DNA from: JAAUUJ01 sp964392245
GTDB lineage: Bacteria > Cyanobacteriota > Cyanobacteriia > Thermostichales > Thermostichaceae
Assembly: GCA_964392245.1 (NCBI GenBank)
Contig: CAYMOX010000011.1
Location: 28,274 to 92,273, forward strand
Direction of reading: 5' to 3'
Length of the DNA: 64,000 nt
A model generated the notes under the pieces. The model was not told the origin of the DNA. It did no database searches and saw nothing but the letters and a program-made list of their open reading frames with translations. The translations under genes and the position numbers were made by a program. Below are positions 9,475 through 17,648 of the stretch, one piece after another; position 1 is the stretch's first letter, and every line of letters starts with the position of its first letter.

Positions 9475-9545
9475 TGATGCGCTTCGTACCTCAGCACATC
9501 TTACGAGGTGATGGGTTTCGCTATCGCTCTGCCCATCTTACGGGT
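9475..9545. repeat. Hairpin repeat, copy 2 (right flank of small gene)
   Basis: Contains a GATGCGCTTCGTACCTCAG unit followed by GATGGG…CCCATC (a 6-bp stem around TTTCGCTATCGCTCTG) and the tail CTTACGGGTT. It shares unit order and tail with 9081-9130, but is about 20 bases longer. The two copies lie in the same orientation on either side of the small gene. Confidence 0.6.
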
Positions 9546-9652
9546 TAAAACTCGTAATGCCTAACTGCCTCTTGGCCTGAATCCGTGATCACCTCTATAG
9601 TGTTAGAAATGGCTGCCAGCCATCCGCAGCTCACATCCAACTTTAGACAATC

Positions 9653-10909
9653 GTGACCCAAACACCTCTTCGTTCCTCCTCCTGGTTCACGGATCACCCG
9701 GAGTCCCTCCCTGATGCTCAGGGGCGGTTTGGCCCCTATGGTGGACAGTTCGTACCCGAAACTTTAATGGCGGCTCTATCGGAGCTGGAGGTTGCCTTTC
9801 AGCAACATTGGACTGATCGCGATTTCCAGAACGAGTTTCACGGGCTGCTGCGGGACTTTGTGGGCAGACCCAGCCCCCTTTATTTTGCCGAGCGACTCAC
9901 CCAGCATTACGCCGGGCCCCAGATCTATCTGAAACGGGAAGATCTCAACCACACAGGTGCGCACAAGATCAACAATGCTCTGGGACAGGCCCTGCTCGCC
10001 CGGCGCATGGGAAAACAGCGGATCATTGCGGAAACCGGGGCGGGTCAACATGGGGTTGCCACAGCTACGGTCTGTGCTCGCTTTGGCCTGGAGTGTGTGA
10101 TCTACATGGGGGCCGTGGATATGGAGCGGCAGGCTCCCAACGTGCAGCGGATGCGGCTGCTCGGGGCCGAGGTGCGGGGTGTCGAGGCCGGGACGCGAAC
10201 CCTGAAAGATGCACTGTCTGAGGCCATTCGCGACTGGGTCACCCATGTGGAATCCACCCATTACATTATTGGTACTGTTGCCGGACCCCACCCCTACCCC
10301 ATGATGGTGCGGGCTTTTCACGACTGTATTGGTCAGGAAACCCGAGAACAGTGTTTCCAAACCTGGGGAGGTCTGCCCGATGTCCTGCTGGCTTGTGTGG
10401 GCGGAGGATCGAATGCCCTGGGGCTTTTTCGCACGTTTTTAGCTGATCCCCAGGTGCGACTGATTGGGATCGAAGCTGCTGGAGAAGGGATTGACAGCCA
10501 CCGCCATGCCGCCACCCTGACTCAGGGTCGGATCGGGGTCCTGCATGGGGCCATGAGTTATTTGTTGCAGGATGAGGAGGGTCAGGTTCTGGAGGCCCAT
10601 TCCATCAGTGCAGGATTGGATTATCCCGGGGTTGGGCCTGAGCACTGCTATCTCAAGGATTCTGGGCGGGCTGAGTATTATAGTGTGACCGATCAGGAGG
10701 CCGTGGCGGCGCTCTTGCGGCTCTCTCGCCTGGAGGGGATCATTCCAGCCCTGGAAACCGCCCATGCTGTCGCTTATCTGGAAACCCTGGCTGCGCAACT
10801 CAGCTCCCAGACGCGTATTGTGATCAACTGCTCTGGCCGTGGTGATAAAGATCTCAACACCGTACAGACCTATTTACAGGATCACAACCTGACTCTTTCC
10901 AGTTTCTAA
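9653..10909 (+). CDS. trpB: Tryptophan synthase beta chain
   Basis: Joins indole and serine to form tryptophan, using PLP. The 418-residue protein contains RFGPYGGQFVPETL near the N-terminus. The PLP lysine lies in HTGAHKINNALGQ, and the phosphate-binding glycine loop is GGGSNA. Start is GTG at 9653; the segment before the conserved region has the usual variable length. trpA is not adjacent. The following protein gene begins about 106 bases downstream. Confidence 0.97.
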   Translation: MTQTPLRSSSWFTDHPESLPDAQGRFGPYGGQFVPETLMAALSELEVAFQQHWTDRDFQNEFHGLLRDFVGRPSPLYFAERLTQHYAGPQIYLKREDLNHTGAHKINNALGQALLARRMGKQRIIAETGAGQHGVATATVCARFGLECVIYMGAVDMERQAPNVQRMRLLGAEVRGVEAGTRTLKDALSEAIRDWVTHVESTHYIIGTVAGPHPYPMMVRAFHDCIGQETREQCFQTWGGLPDVLLACVGGGSNALGLFRTFLADPQVRLIGIEAAGEGIDSHRHAATLTQGRIGVLHGAMSYLLQDEEGQVLEAHSISAGLDYPGVGPEHCYLKDSGRAEYYSVTDQEAVAALLRLSRLEGIIPALETAHAVAYLETLAAQLSSQTRIVINCSGRGDKDLNTVQTYLQDHNLTLSSF

Positions 10910-10922
10910 CAGTGCTTTTCTC

Positions 10923-10958
10923 GACTCTAGAGGTCAGTTGTTATTATCAGCTAGAGTC
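10923..10958. other. Inverted repeat after trpB
   Basis: GACTCTAG (10923-10930) pairs perfectly with CTAGAGTC (10951-10958) around a 20-base loop. It follows the trpB stop by 13 bases but has no T-run, so it is a weak terminator candidate. It could equally be part of the leader of the gene at 11016. Confidence 0.35.
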
Positions 10959-11015
10959 ATCAAGTACAATATCAACCTTCCCCTTTCCAGGCTTGCCCCT
11001 TCGCCATAGCTGCTC

Positions 11016-11951
11016 ATGCCATCAGAACCTAGACCACCCAGCCGCGATAGCGGGGAGCTGACCCCTCGTCCAGTTCGTCCTGAAGCGCAGCCTGTTAGAG
11101 ATTCGCGCCAGAGTGGATCGGATTTAGAACAGGAAGGCGCATCCTCTCCCCAGGATCTCCCCAAGACTGAGTTGCAACCTGCTGCTGTCGAAGGTGCTCA
11201 GGAGCCCGAGTCTTCTTCCCCGCGCCATCACCCCATTCCTCCCCCCAGTGAGCCTCTCCAGTATCGGGCCATTGGATTGATTAAGGGGCATTACATTCCT
11301 TCTGAGGAGCAATTCACCAAAGGAATCCTGAAGACCGAAGATGGCACAGAGCTGAATGCGGTGCTGCTGGGGCGGGTGATGAACCTGGTGAAGAAGTATC
11401 TGGACAGTGATCGTTCTTACCTGTGGGTGGTGTACCCGCGCACCCGTGAAAAGGCAATAGATTTACATGTCCAGATCATGGGAGTCTGGGCACCAGCAGA
11501 AATGGGTCAGCCCTTACCGGAAGAGGCAGAGCCGGAGCCAGAATCTGACTTCTTTTCCATTCGAGGTGAAGTGGTATTCCAGTCTCAGGCCAAACAGTTC
11601 GTGATTGTTAAGATTCGTCAGGCTGGGAAAAAATCAACCCAAGGGAAGCCCCAGACCTTTAAGCTGCGTCTGCAGGGAGATTTGCCCAGTAAAGCGGTGG
11701 GAGCCTTTTGGGACCTGGAGGTCAGTCGTCAGGGCAGTGAGTTGCAAATTGAGCAGGGAACCCAAGTGGCGGTTCTGCCCAAGCCCCGGAGTAAACCGAT
11801 CAAATCCCGTCACCATCCACCCGGAAAGCCTATTCCCAAACATGCGGCTCCTGCCCCCCCCCCACGCCCTCAGGGCAAACCGGAAAAACCCCAGCGTTTT
11901 TTCCCTATTCTGAAGCCCATGCGCAAGAAGCGGCCTGAACAAAATGGCTAA
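11016..11951 (+). CDS. Conserved cyanobacterial hypothetical protein, Pro-rich ends
   Basis: A 311-residue soluble protein. Residues 1-85 and about 250-311 are low-complexity, rich in Pro, Arg, Lys and Ser. The ordered core (about 86-240) has two beta-rich parts: one around residues 86-165 (YRAIGLIKGHYIP…LWVVYPRT) and one around 175-245 (FFSIRGEVVFQS…FKLRLQGDLP). The basic C-terminal tail could bind nucleic acid or ribosome. I do not know a function. It stands alone between trpB and the pepsin-like lipoprotein gene. Confidence 0.75.
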   Translation: MPSEPRPPSRDSGELTPRPVRPEAQPVRDSRQSGSDLEQEGASSPQDLPKTELQPAAVEGAQEPESSSPRHHPIPPPSEPLQYRAIGLIKGHYIPSEEQFTKGILKTEDGTELNAVLLGRVMNLVKKYLDSDRSYLWVVYPRTREKAIDLHVQIMGVWAPAEMGQPLPEEAEPEPESDFFSIRGEVVFQSQAKQFVIVKIRQAGKKSTQGKPQTFKLRLQGDLPSKAVGAFWDLEVSRQGSELQIEQGTQVAVLPKPRSKPIKSRHHPPGKPIPKHAAPAPPPRPQGKPEKPQRFFPILKPMRKKRPEQNG

Positions 11952-12086
11952 GGGTATGGCTTTCAGGCTATCGCAGTCGAGCCCTCTGCCGACCTGAGGG
12001 TTTGGGGACAGAATCTCTGCGGATCTGCGCGCCTGTGCATGACCATCAGCAGATAAACTACGAGTGAACTGTGTGAGCAATTGAGC

Positions 12087-13190
12087 ATGACCAGGATTTG
12101 GCAAGTTTTACAACAACTGGGCATCGGGATCCTGCTGCTGGTGCTGGTGCTGGGACTCTCGGCCTGTTCAGGTTCCGATTCCGACTCCCCGACAGCGGTT
12201 GTGCCTCCACCGCCAACAATCTCGCCGCCCCCCTCGGATCCGAATGCGGTCACCGTGCCTCTTTTTATTCGTACTGAGGGCGCTGCTAATCTGCGGTTGC
12301 TGGGATTACCCGTCAATGTTGGGGGCCGCGATACCGAACTCCTGGTGGATACGGGATCAGCTGGGATCCGCATTCTTGCCTCTGCGGTGGGAACCTCGGG
12401 CTTAGTGCGAACCAATGAACCTGTGGATATTAGCTTTGCTGACCAAACCCGTTTTCAAGGAGTGCTGGCCACTGCTCCCTTTTCCATTGGAGGTGTCACT
12501 ACAGAGGAACCTGTAGGCATTCAGGTGGTGGATGAGGTGATTTGCACCAGTTCCAGTTGTAGTGCCTCTGCCGATATTTTTGATGGTAGCGGTCCCTTCT
12601 TTGGCATTATTGGCATCTCTGTTTCGGCCCGCACGAACACCCCTGAGATCTTTAGCCCCCTTACGCGCTTGCCTGGGAATTTTGACTCCGGTTATATCCT
12701 GCGCACAGCAGGGGGTTTTGAAACTTCACAGGGCTTTTTCACGGTCGGTCTGACCCCAAGCAACACGGCTGGGTTCCTGTTCCGGGATCTCGATCAAATT
12801 GGCTTCTTTCCAGATGGAACCCCCACCTGGTCCGATACCCTCTCCGATGTCCTCTACAGTCTGGATACCACAGGATTCTCGGTGCAAAACGTGGAAAGTC
12901 TCACGGTCTTTGATACGGGCACTTCGGATCTAAGGATTGATCCCGTGGCTCTGGGGGGACAGGTGTTGCAGTTCCCAAGCAACCGCTTTCCTGCTGGCAC
13001 CGTCCTGCAGATCGATCCGCGCGCCGGGTTCCTGTATACCGTCAATGTGGGCTCTAATCCTGAAGCAGGACTTGATCGCATTATCGTTACCAACTTCACA
13101 GGCCAGCAGGTTTTGGGCAAACCCTTCTTCTTTGCCTTAGACACCTTGTTTGATATCGATCAGGGACGGATTGGCTTCCGCATTTCCTGA
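12087..13190 (+). CDS. Pepsin-like lipoprotein with two DTG motifs
   Basis: A 367-residue predicted lipoprotein: hydrophobic signal segment, then LSAC with the lipidated Cys27, and a Ser/Asp/Pro-rich linker. The mature part shows two aspartic-protease-type motifs, LLVDTGSAG (Asp88) and VFDTGTSD (Asp276). It ends with LGKPFFFALDTLFDIDQGRIGF, which mimics the closing strand of pepsin-fold enzymes. DUF3443-type bacterial proteins share the first motif. A bilobed A1-like aspartic protease at the outer or plasma membrane is a reasonable inference, but activity is unproven. Two cysteines at about 153 and 158 may form a disulfide. ATG 12087 is preferred over a TTG two codons earlier. Confidence 0.8.
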   Translation: MTRIWQVLQQLGIGILLLVLVLGLSACSGSDSDSPTAVVPPPPTISPPPSDPNAVTVPLFIRTEGAANLRLLGLPVNVGGRDTELLVDTGSAGIRILASAVGTSGLVRTNEPVDISFADQTRFQGVLATAPFSIGGVTTEEPVGIQVVDEVICTSSSCSASADIFDGSGPFFGIIGISVSARTNTPEIFSPLTRLPGNFDSGYILRTAGGFETSQGFFTVGLTPSNTAGFLFRDLDQIGFFPDGTPTWSDTLSDVLYSLDTTGFSVQNVESLTVFDTGTSDLRIDPVALGGQVLQFPSNRFPAGTVLQIDPRAGFLYTVNVGSNPEAGLDRIIVTNFTGQQVLGKPFFFALDTLFDIDQGRIGFRIS

Positions 13191-13225
13191 GGCGGTGGAT
13201 GAATAGCATTCAATGGAGATATACG

Positions 13226-13726
13226 ATGAAGCATTGGCAACACGTGATGCGCCCTCACCTCCTGAGACGACTGCTGGGGTGTGTGCTCCTGCTGGGGTTA
13301 CTAACCTGTTCCTGGACTCTTCCTGCTGCTGCCATGGCGGTGGGAGATAGATTGCCCTATGCTGCAGGGGTCAAGTTTTTGAAAGGGTCTGGCGAGCAAA
13401 AGAGTGAACAGGCTTATACCTACTGGAGTGAAACCAAAGATCAGGAGAGAGCCACCTATTACGCCAACGAGCAAGATCTGGTCTTTCTGGTGGAGGTCAA
13501 CAGCCAGAGTCTGTCTCCCCTGGATATGAATCCCTATCTGGGCGAGTGCGCCAATACTTCCTATGAAGTGATAGCCTCTGAACCGCTCAGATCCATGACT
13601 CTCCATTTTGGTCAACAGGGATGCAACGTCACCGTTTACTCCTATGGGATCCCTGGTTTACAGCAGTTAAAGGTCTGGAACAGCGATCTGGTTCCGTCCA
13701 AGTTGCAATCGGCCCTGCTGCCATAG
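13226..13726 (+). CDS. Secreted hypothetical protein
   Basis: 166 residues from ATG 13226, which has GGAGATATACG as ribosome site; an ATG nine codons upstream is less likely. The N-terminus is a signal peptide (basic start, LLGCVLLLGLLTC core, likely cut after PAAA or AMA). The mature part of about 130 residues has three cysteines and no membrane segment. I do not recognise the family. It follows the pepsin-like lipoprotein gene by 35 bases on the same strand, so the two probably form an operon and both act outside the cytoplasm. Confidence 0.7.
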   Translation: MKHWQHVMRPHLLRRLLGCVLLLGLLTCSWTLPAAAMAVGDRLPYAAGVKFLKGSGEQKSEQAYTYWSETKDQERATYYANEQDLVFLVEVNSQSLSPLDMNPYLGECANTSYEVIASEPLRSMTLHFGQQGCNVTVYSYGIPGLQQLKVWNSDLVPSKLQSALLP

Positions 13727-13879
13727 TGCGCAACTGGATGCACGCGATGATCCCCTATGTAAGGGGCTTCATGTCGCCCGGTTCCCTGCTTGACCATGCC
13801 ATTCTAAGAATTAGAGTGATGTTTTCCTGTCTAAGTGGAGAACTTCTTCCTTGGTTCATGGACTGTTCGGAGCTTGAGC

Positions 13880-14821
13880 ATGAAAATCGGGCATCTGCTG
13901 CTGAGTATGTTGTCACTGGGAATCGTGACAGAGGGCTGGATCGGCACTCCCGCCTGGGGGCAAAGCAATCCATCGATTCCTCAATTTGGGCCGGAAGAGC
14001 AGATCACCATTTCCGTCTATGAAAAGGCGAGTCCGGCAGTGGTGACGATTCAATCCCGTGCAGGCGGCTCAGGATCCGGCAGTCTGGTGAGTCCAGAAGG
14101 ATTGGTGTTGACGAATGAGCATGTGGTGAGGGGATCCAATGGTCAGGTGCAGGTGACCACCGCTCAAGGACGCCGCTTTCTGGGGCAGGTGATTGCTGTA
14201 GATCGTTCCAATGATCTGGCCCTGATCCGTTTGCAAACCAACGGTGAGCTCTTTCCTACGTTGACGCTGGCGGATCCCAGTGGGATTCGGGTAGGGCAAC
14301 AGGTGTTTGCCATTGGCAGTCCCTTCGGTCTTTCCGGGACCCTGACCACCGGCATCTTGAGCAGGGTCGGCAGTAACGGTGATCTGCAGACGGATGCAGC
14401 GATTAACCCGGGCAACTCGGGGGGACCCCTCTTGAACTCTCGGGGTGAACTGATCGGTGTGAATAAGGCCATTCTGAGTGCGGGTCGTGGAGGGAATATT
14501 GGCATCGGGTTTGCCACAAATGCCACAGTCGCAGGCACCTTTATTGCTCAGAATCAAGGCAACACAGGCATGGCAACGGCAGCCTCGGGGCCGCGATTAG
14601 GAGTGAGTATCAATACACAAACGCTGGTGATCCAGGAGATTCAGCCCGGATCAGTGGCCAACCAGATTGGACTGTTACCTGGCGATCAGATTCTGGGTTT
14701 GAATGGTCAACGGCTGGTGAGTTTGGAACAGCTGCTGCAAACCCTGGATCAACAGCCCAGACGCCTCTTCTTAACGATCAACCGCCGTGGCAATGTGGGA
14801 ACCATTCAGGTGCAATTTTGA
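13880..14821 (+). CDS. HtrA/Deg-type serine protease with PDZ domain
   Basis: A periplasmic quality-control protease of 313 residues. A signal peptide covers about residues 1-27 (ends AWGQ). The trypsin-like domain carries His81 (TNEHVV), Asp112 (SNDLAL) and Ser180 (GNSGGP), so the catalytic triad is intact. One short PDZ domain follows (about 232-313, with NQIGLLPGDQILGLNG). ATG 13880 was chosen because it starts the signal peptide. At 313 residues it is shorter than cyanobacterial HhoA/HhoB/HtrA (about 390-450), mainly in the N-terminal region and loops. Which of the three it corresponds to cannot be decided. Confidence 0.92.
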   Translation: MKIGHLLLSMLSLGIVTEGWIGTPAWGQSNPSIPQFGPEEQITISVYEKASPAVVTIQSRAGGSGSGSLVSPEGLVLTNEHVVRGSNGQVQVTTAQGRRFLGQVIAVDRSNDLALIRLQTNGELFPTLTLADPSGIRVGQQVFAIGSPFGLSGTLTTGILSRVGSNGDLQTDAAINPGNSGGPLLNSRGELIGVNKAILSAGRGGNIGIGFATNATVAGTFIAQNQGNTGMATAASGPRLGVSINTQTLVIQEIQPGSVANQIGLLPGDQILGLNGQRLVSLEQLLQTLDQQPRRLFLTINRRGNVGTIQVQF

Positions 14822-14971
14822 TCGCTTTCCCTCAGGTGTGCTAATTTAAAATTTCGTCTTTGTACTAATCCACACGTCCAGTGCCTCGGGTGTCCCCCTT
14901 TGATACCGGACCACGGTGTCAGAATTTGTCGGGATGTGGCTGGGCGGAGGTGTAACCCGCAGGAGATCAAC

Positions 14972-15796
14972 ATGGGTGTTGTTACATTGCCTCAACTGTT
15001 GGAGGCTGGAGTTCACTTTGGCCATAAGGCCAGCCGTTGGAATCCCAAGATGCGTCCGTTTATTTTCACAGAGCGCAATGGGATCCACATTATTGACCTG
15101 GTGCAGACCGCCCGGTTTTTAAATACAACCTATGAATATATGCGTGAGGCAGCTGATGCCGGAAAGCGCTTTCTATTTGTGGGAACCAAACGTCAGGCCG
15201 CGGGTTTGATTGCCCAGGAAGCTCGTCGGTGTGGCAGCTACTACGTCAACCACCGCTGGTTAGGGGGGATGCTCACCAACTGGACCACGATCAAAACTCG
15301 GATCGAGCGCCTCAAGGAAATTGAGGACATGCAAACGTCGGGATTAATTGAACGACTGCCGAAGCAGGAGGCGTCTAAACTGCGGCGGGAATTGGCCAAA
15401 CTGGAGCGAAATCTGGGAGGCATCAAGCAAATGCGGCGTCCTCCCGACATTGTGATCATCGTGGATCAACGCCGCGAAGCCAACGCTGTCCAGGAATGCA
15501 CCAAACTCAATATTCCGATTGTCTCTCTCCTGGATACAAACTGTGATCCCGATCAGAGTGATGTATTTATCCCCGCCAATGATGATGCCATTCGCTCCAT
15601 CAAGCTGATCATTGGCAAGCTGGCGGATGCCATCTACGAAGGCCGACACGGACAACTGGAAGCTGGGGAAGGAGAAGACGAAGAATACTATGACTACGAA
15701 GGGGCCATGGATGAGGAGGATGACTATCTCCTGGAGGTAACCGATGTTGATCCAGATGAGGAAGAACCGGAAGAAGGCGGTGACTCAGACAGATAA
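14972..15796 (+). CDS. rpsB: 30S ribosomal protein S2
   Basis: Small-subunit ribosomal protein S2, 274 residues. The core begins VTLPQLLEAGVHFGH and includes HRWLGGMLTNW and PIVSLLDTNCDPD. ATG 14972 has AGGAGATCAAC upstream. The last ~46 residues (229-274) form a very acidic tail rich in Asp, Glu and Tyr, beyond the bacterial core of about 225-230 residues. It is followed by tsf after 180 bases, the classic rpsB-tsf order. Confidence 0.98.
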   Translation: MGVVTLPQLLEAGVHFGHKASRWNPKMRPFIFTERNGIHIIDLVQTARFLNTTYEYMREAADAGKRFLFVGTKRQAAGLIAQEARRCGSYYVNHRWLGGMLTNWTTIKTRIERLKEIEDMQTSGLIERLPKQEASKLRRELAKLERNLGGIKQMRRPPDIVIIVDQRREANAVQECTKLNIPIVSLLDTNCDPDQSDVFIPANDDAIRSIKLIIGKLADAIYEGRHGQLEAGEGEDEEYYDYEGAMDEEDDYLLEVTDVDPDEEEPEEGGDSDR

Positions 15797-15976
15797 GTAG
15801 CTCTGGAAAGGTGCCGGATCCGGACTGCTGCGGGAGCGGATTACTGCAACGGCAAAGCAGTATGGCACAATGCGTTAGGTGACACCTCTCTATAAAATGG
15901 GGAGTGCTGCACCCTGGGGCAGCGGATCCGGTGCTGGCGCAACCGCATTTACAATACATGACATGCAGGAAGATTC

Positions 15977-16756
15977 ATGGCTGACAAGGTAGATTCCAAA
16001 GTAGTGAAAGAGCTGCGCGAGAAAACGGGCGCAGGCATGATGGATTGTAAGAAAGCTCTGGTAGAGTCCAAGGGTGATCTGGAAGCAGCGGTCACCTGGC
16101 TGCGGCAAAAAGGATTGGCCAGTGCTGCCAAGAAAGCTGGACGGGCTGCAACTCAGGGATTGATTGAGAGCTACATCCACACCGGTGGGCAGCTGGGTGT
16201 TTTGGTGGAGATCAACTGTGAGACGGACTTTGTGGCTCGCCGTCAGGAATTTAAGGATCTGGCCCGCAACATTGCCATGCAGATTGCTGCCTGCCTGAAT
16301 GTGGAGTACGTGAGTACCACAGATATTCCTGCAGAGGTGGTGGAGCGGGAAAAAGCAATTGAAATGAATAAAGATGATCTTGGGAACAAACCTGAGAACG
16401 TCCGCGAAAAGATTGTGCAGGGGCGCATTGATAAGCGTTTAAAAGAGTTGTCGCTTCTGGATCAGCCTTACATCAAGGATCAGTCCATTACTGTGGATGA
16501 ACTGGTCAAACAATCGGTGGCCCTCTTGGGTGAGAATATTCAGGTGCGTCGCTTCTCCCGCTATGTGCTTGGGGAAGGACTACAGAAAGAAGAAACTGAT
16601 TTTGCCGCAGAGGTGGCAGCCCAAGCTGGGATCCCGATGGAGACTGCACCTCCTGCAGCGGCTGAGGCAGCTCCTGCACCAGAGCCAGAGGCTGAAACCC
16701 CTGAAGCACCCCCTCCTCCGAAGGCGGCCAAAGGCTCGAAGAAGAAAAAAAAGTGA
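15977..16756 (+). CDS. tsf: Translation elongation factor Ts
   Basis: The guanine-nucleotide exchange factor for EF-Tu, 259 residues. The N-terminal UBA-like region contains REKTGAGMMDCKKAL, and the EF-Tu contact TDFV occurs in NCETDFVAR. The core ends near residue 212. It is followed by an Ala/Pro/Glu-rich linker and a terminal lysine run (KGSKKKKK). The short dimerisation domain is typical of cyanobacterial and chloroplast factors. The next gene starts 9 bases after its stop. Confidence 0.97.
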   Translation: MADKVDSKVVKELREKTGAGMMDCKKALVESKGDLEAAVTWLRQKGLASAAKKAGRAATQGLIESYIHTGGQLGVLVEINCETDFVARRQEFKDLARNIAMQIAACLNVEYVSTTDIPAEVVEREKAIEMNKDDLGNKPENVREKIVQGRIDKRLKELSLLDQPYIKDQSITVDELVKQSVALLGENIQVRRFSRYVLGEGLQKEETDFAAEVAAQAGIPMETAPPAAAEAAPAPEPEAETPEAPPPPKAAKGSKKKKK

Positions 16757-16765
16757 GTCAAGTCC

Positions 16766-17617
16766 ATGATTGAGCTGCACTGCCACACCACTTGTTCGGA
16801 TGGGCAACTCACCCCCGCAGCATTGGTGAAGGCCGCGGCGACTGCAGGGATCCGTGTCCTAGCGATTACGGATCATGACACTCTGGCCGGATGGGCTGAA
16901 GCCAGGGAGGCTGCGCAGGGTTATGGACTGGAGATCATTCCGGGGATCGAACTAAGTACCACCTCAGGTGGACATCCTCTCCATTTACTGGGCTTCTTTC
17001 CCCACGAAGAAAAACTGCTAGGTCCGCTGCAGGAACGACAGGATCAACGCCGTTATCGGGCCGCCGCCATGGTGGATCGTTTGGCAGCGATGGGGTTTCC
17101 GGTTCAGCTGCCTTCGCTCGCCCAGGCTCCAGGACGGCCCCATATTGCTCAGGCGCTGGTCAAGGCCGGTCATGTCCGCTCTGTACGGGAAGCCTTTGAT
17201 CGATTTTTGCGAGACAATGGTCCAGCCTACATTCCCTATGCGCCTTTCTCGGCAGTGGCAGGGGTCCGTCTTTTGCGATCCTGTGGAGCAGTTCCGGTTT
17301 GGGCTCACCCCGGTCTATTTCGAGGAGGAGGATTGGTCAAGACCCTCTCTGGATTGGTGGAGGCGGGTCTTCTGGGGTTGGAGGTTTACCATCCAGAGCA
17401 GGATCTGGGGCTACGAAGAACGCTACTGCGCCTCTGTGATCACTACGGTCTGATCGCCACGGGTGGGAGTGACTATCATGGTCCCAATCCTCGGGGCTAT
17501 CACCTCAACATGATGCAGCTGGATCTTGCTCTTTACCAGGATCTGTTGGCAAGCCGCAATCGCATTCAATCGGATCCTTCCTCCCTAGACCTCAATTCTG
17601 CCAAGCAGGTGTCCTAG
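16766..17617 (+). CDS. PHP-domain phosphoesterase (TrpH/RNase AM-like)
   Basis: A 283-residue metal-dependent phosphoesterase of the PHP family. It has the N-terminal HCHTTCSDG (His5, His7, Asp12), ITDHDT, a later WAHPG and the C-terminal GGSDYHG, which together give the expected metal ligands. E. coli TrpH (RNase AM), a relative, removes nucleotides from short RNAs and 3',5'-bisphosphate nucleotides; a similar role is inferred. The start lies only 9 bases after tsf and mutL follows 31 bases after its stop, so it is probably co-transcribed with both. Confidence 0.9.
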   Translation: MIELHCHTTCSDGQLTPAALVKAAATAGIRVLAITDHDTLAGWAEAREAAQGYGLEIIPGIELSTTSGGHPLHLLGFFPHEEKLLGPLQERQDQRRYRAAAMVDRLAAMGFPVQLPSLAQAPGRPHIAQALVKAGHVRSVREAFDRFLRDNGPAYIPYAPFSAVAGVRLLRSCGAVPVWAHPGLFRGGGLVKTLSGLVEAGLLGLEVYHPEQDLGLRRTLLRLCDHYGLIATGGSDYHGPNPRGYHLNMMQLDLALYQDLLASRNRIQSDPSSLDLNSAKQVS

Positions 17618-17648
17618 CGGAGAGGGCTGGGTTCCTTACTGCAGATCT

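Noticed and set aside
10923..10958. Intrinsic terminator of trpB
   Set aside because: The stem is perfect but the loop is 20 bases and there is no T-run, so it is listed only as an inverted repeat.
13755..13775. Terminator hairpin CCCCT…AGGGG after the secreted protein gene
   Set aside because: Only a 5-bp stem with no following T residues.
16700..16756. Lysine run and A-rich end of tsf as a slippage or frameshift site
   Set aside because: The frame stays open to a normal stop and the next gene has its own start, so no frameshift is needed.
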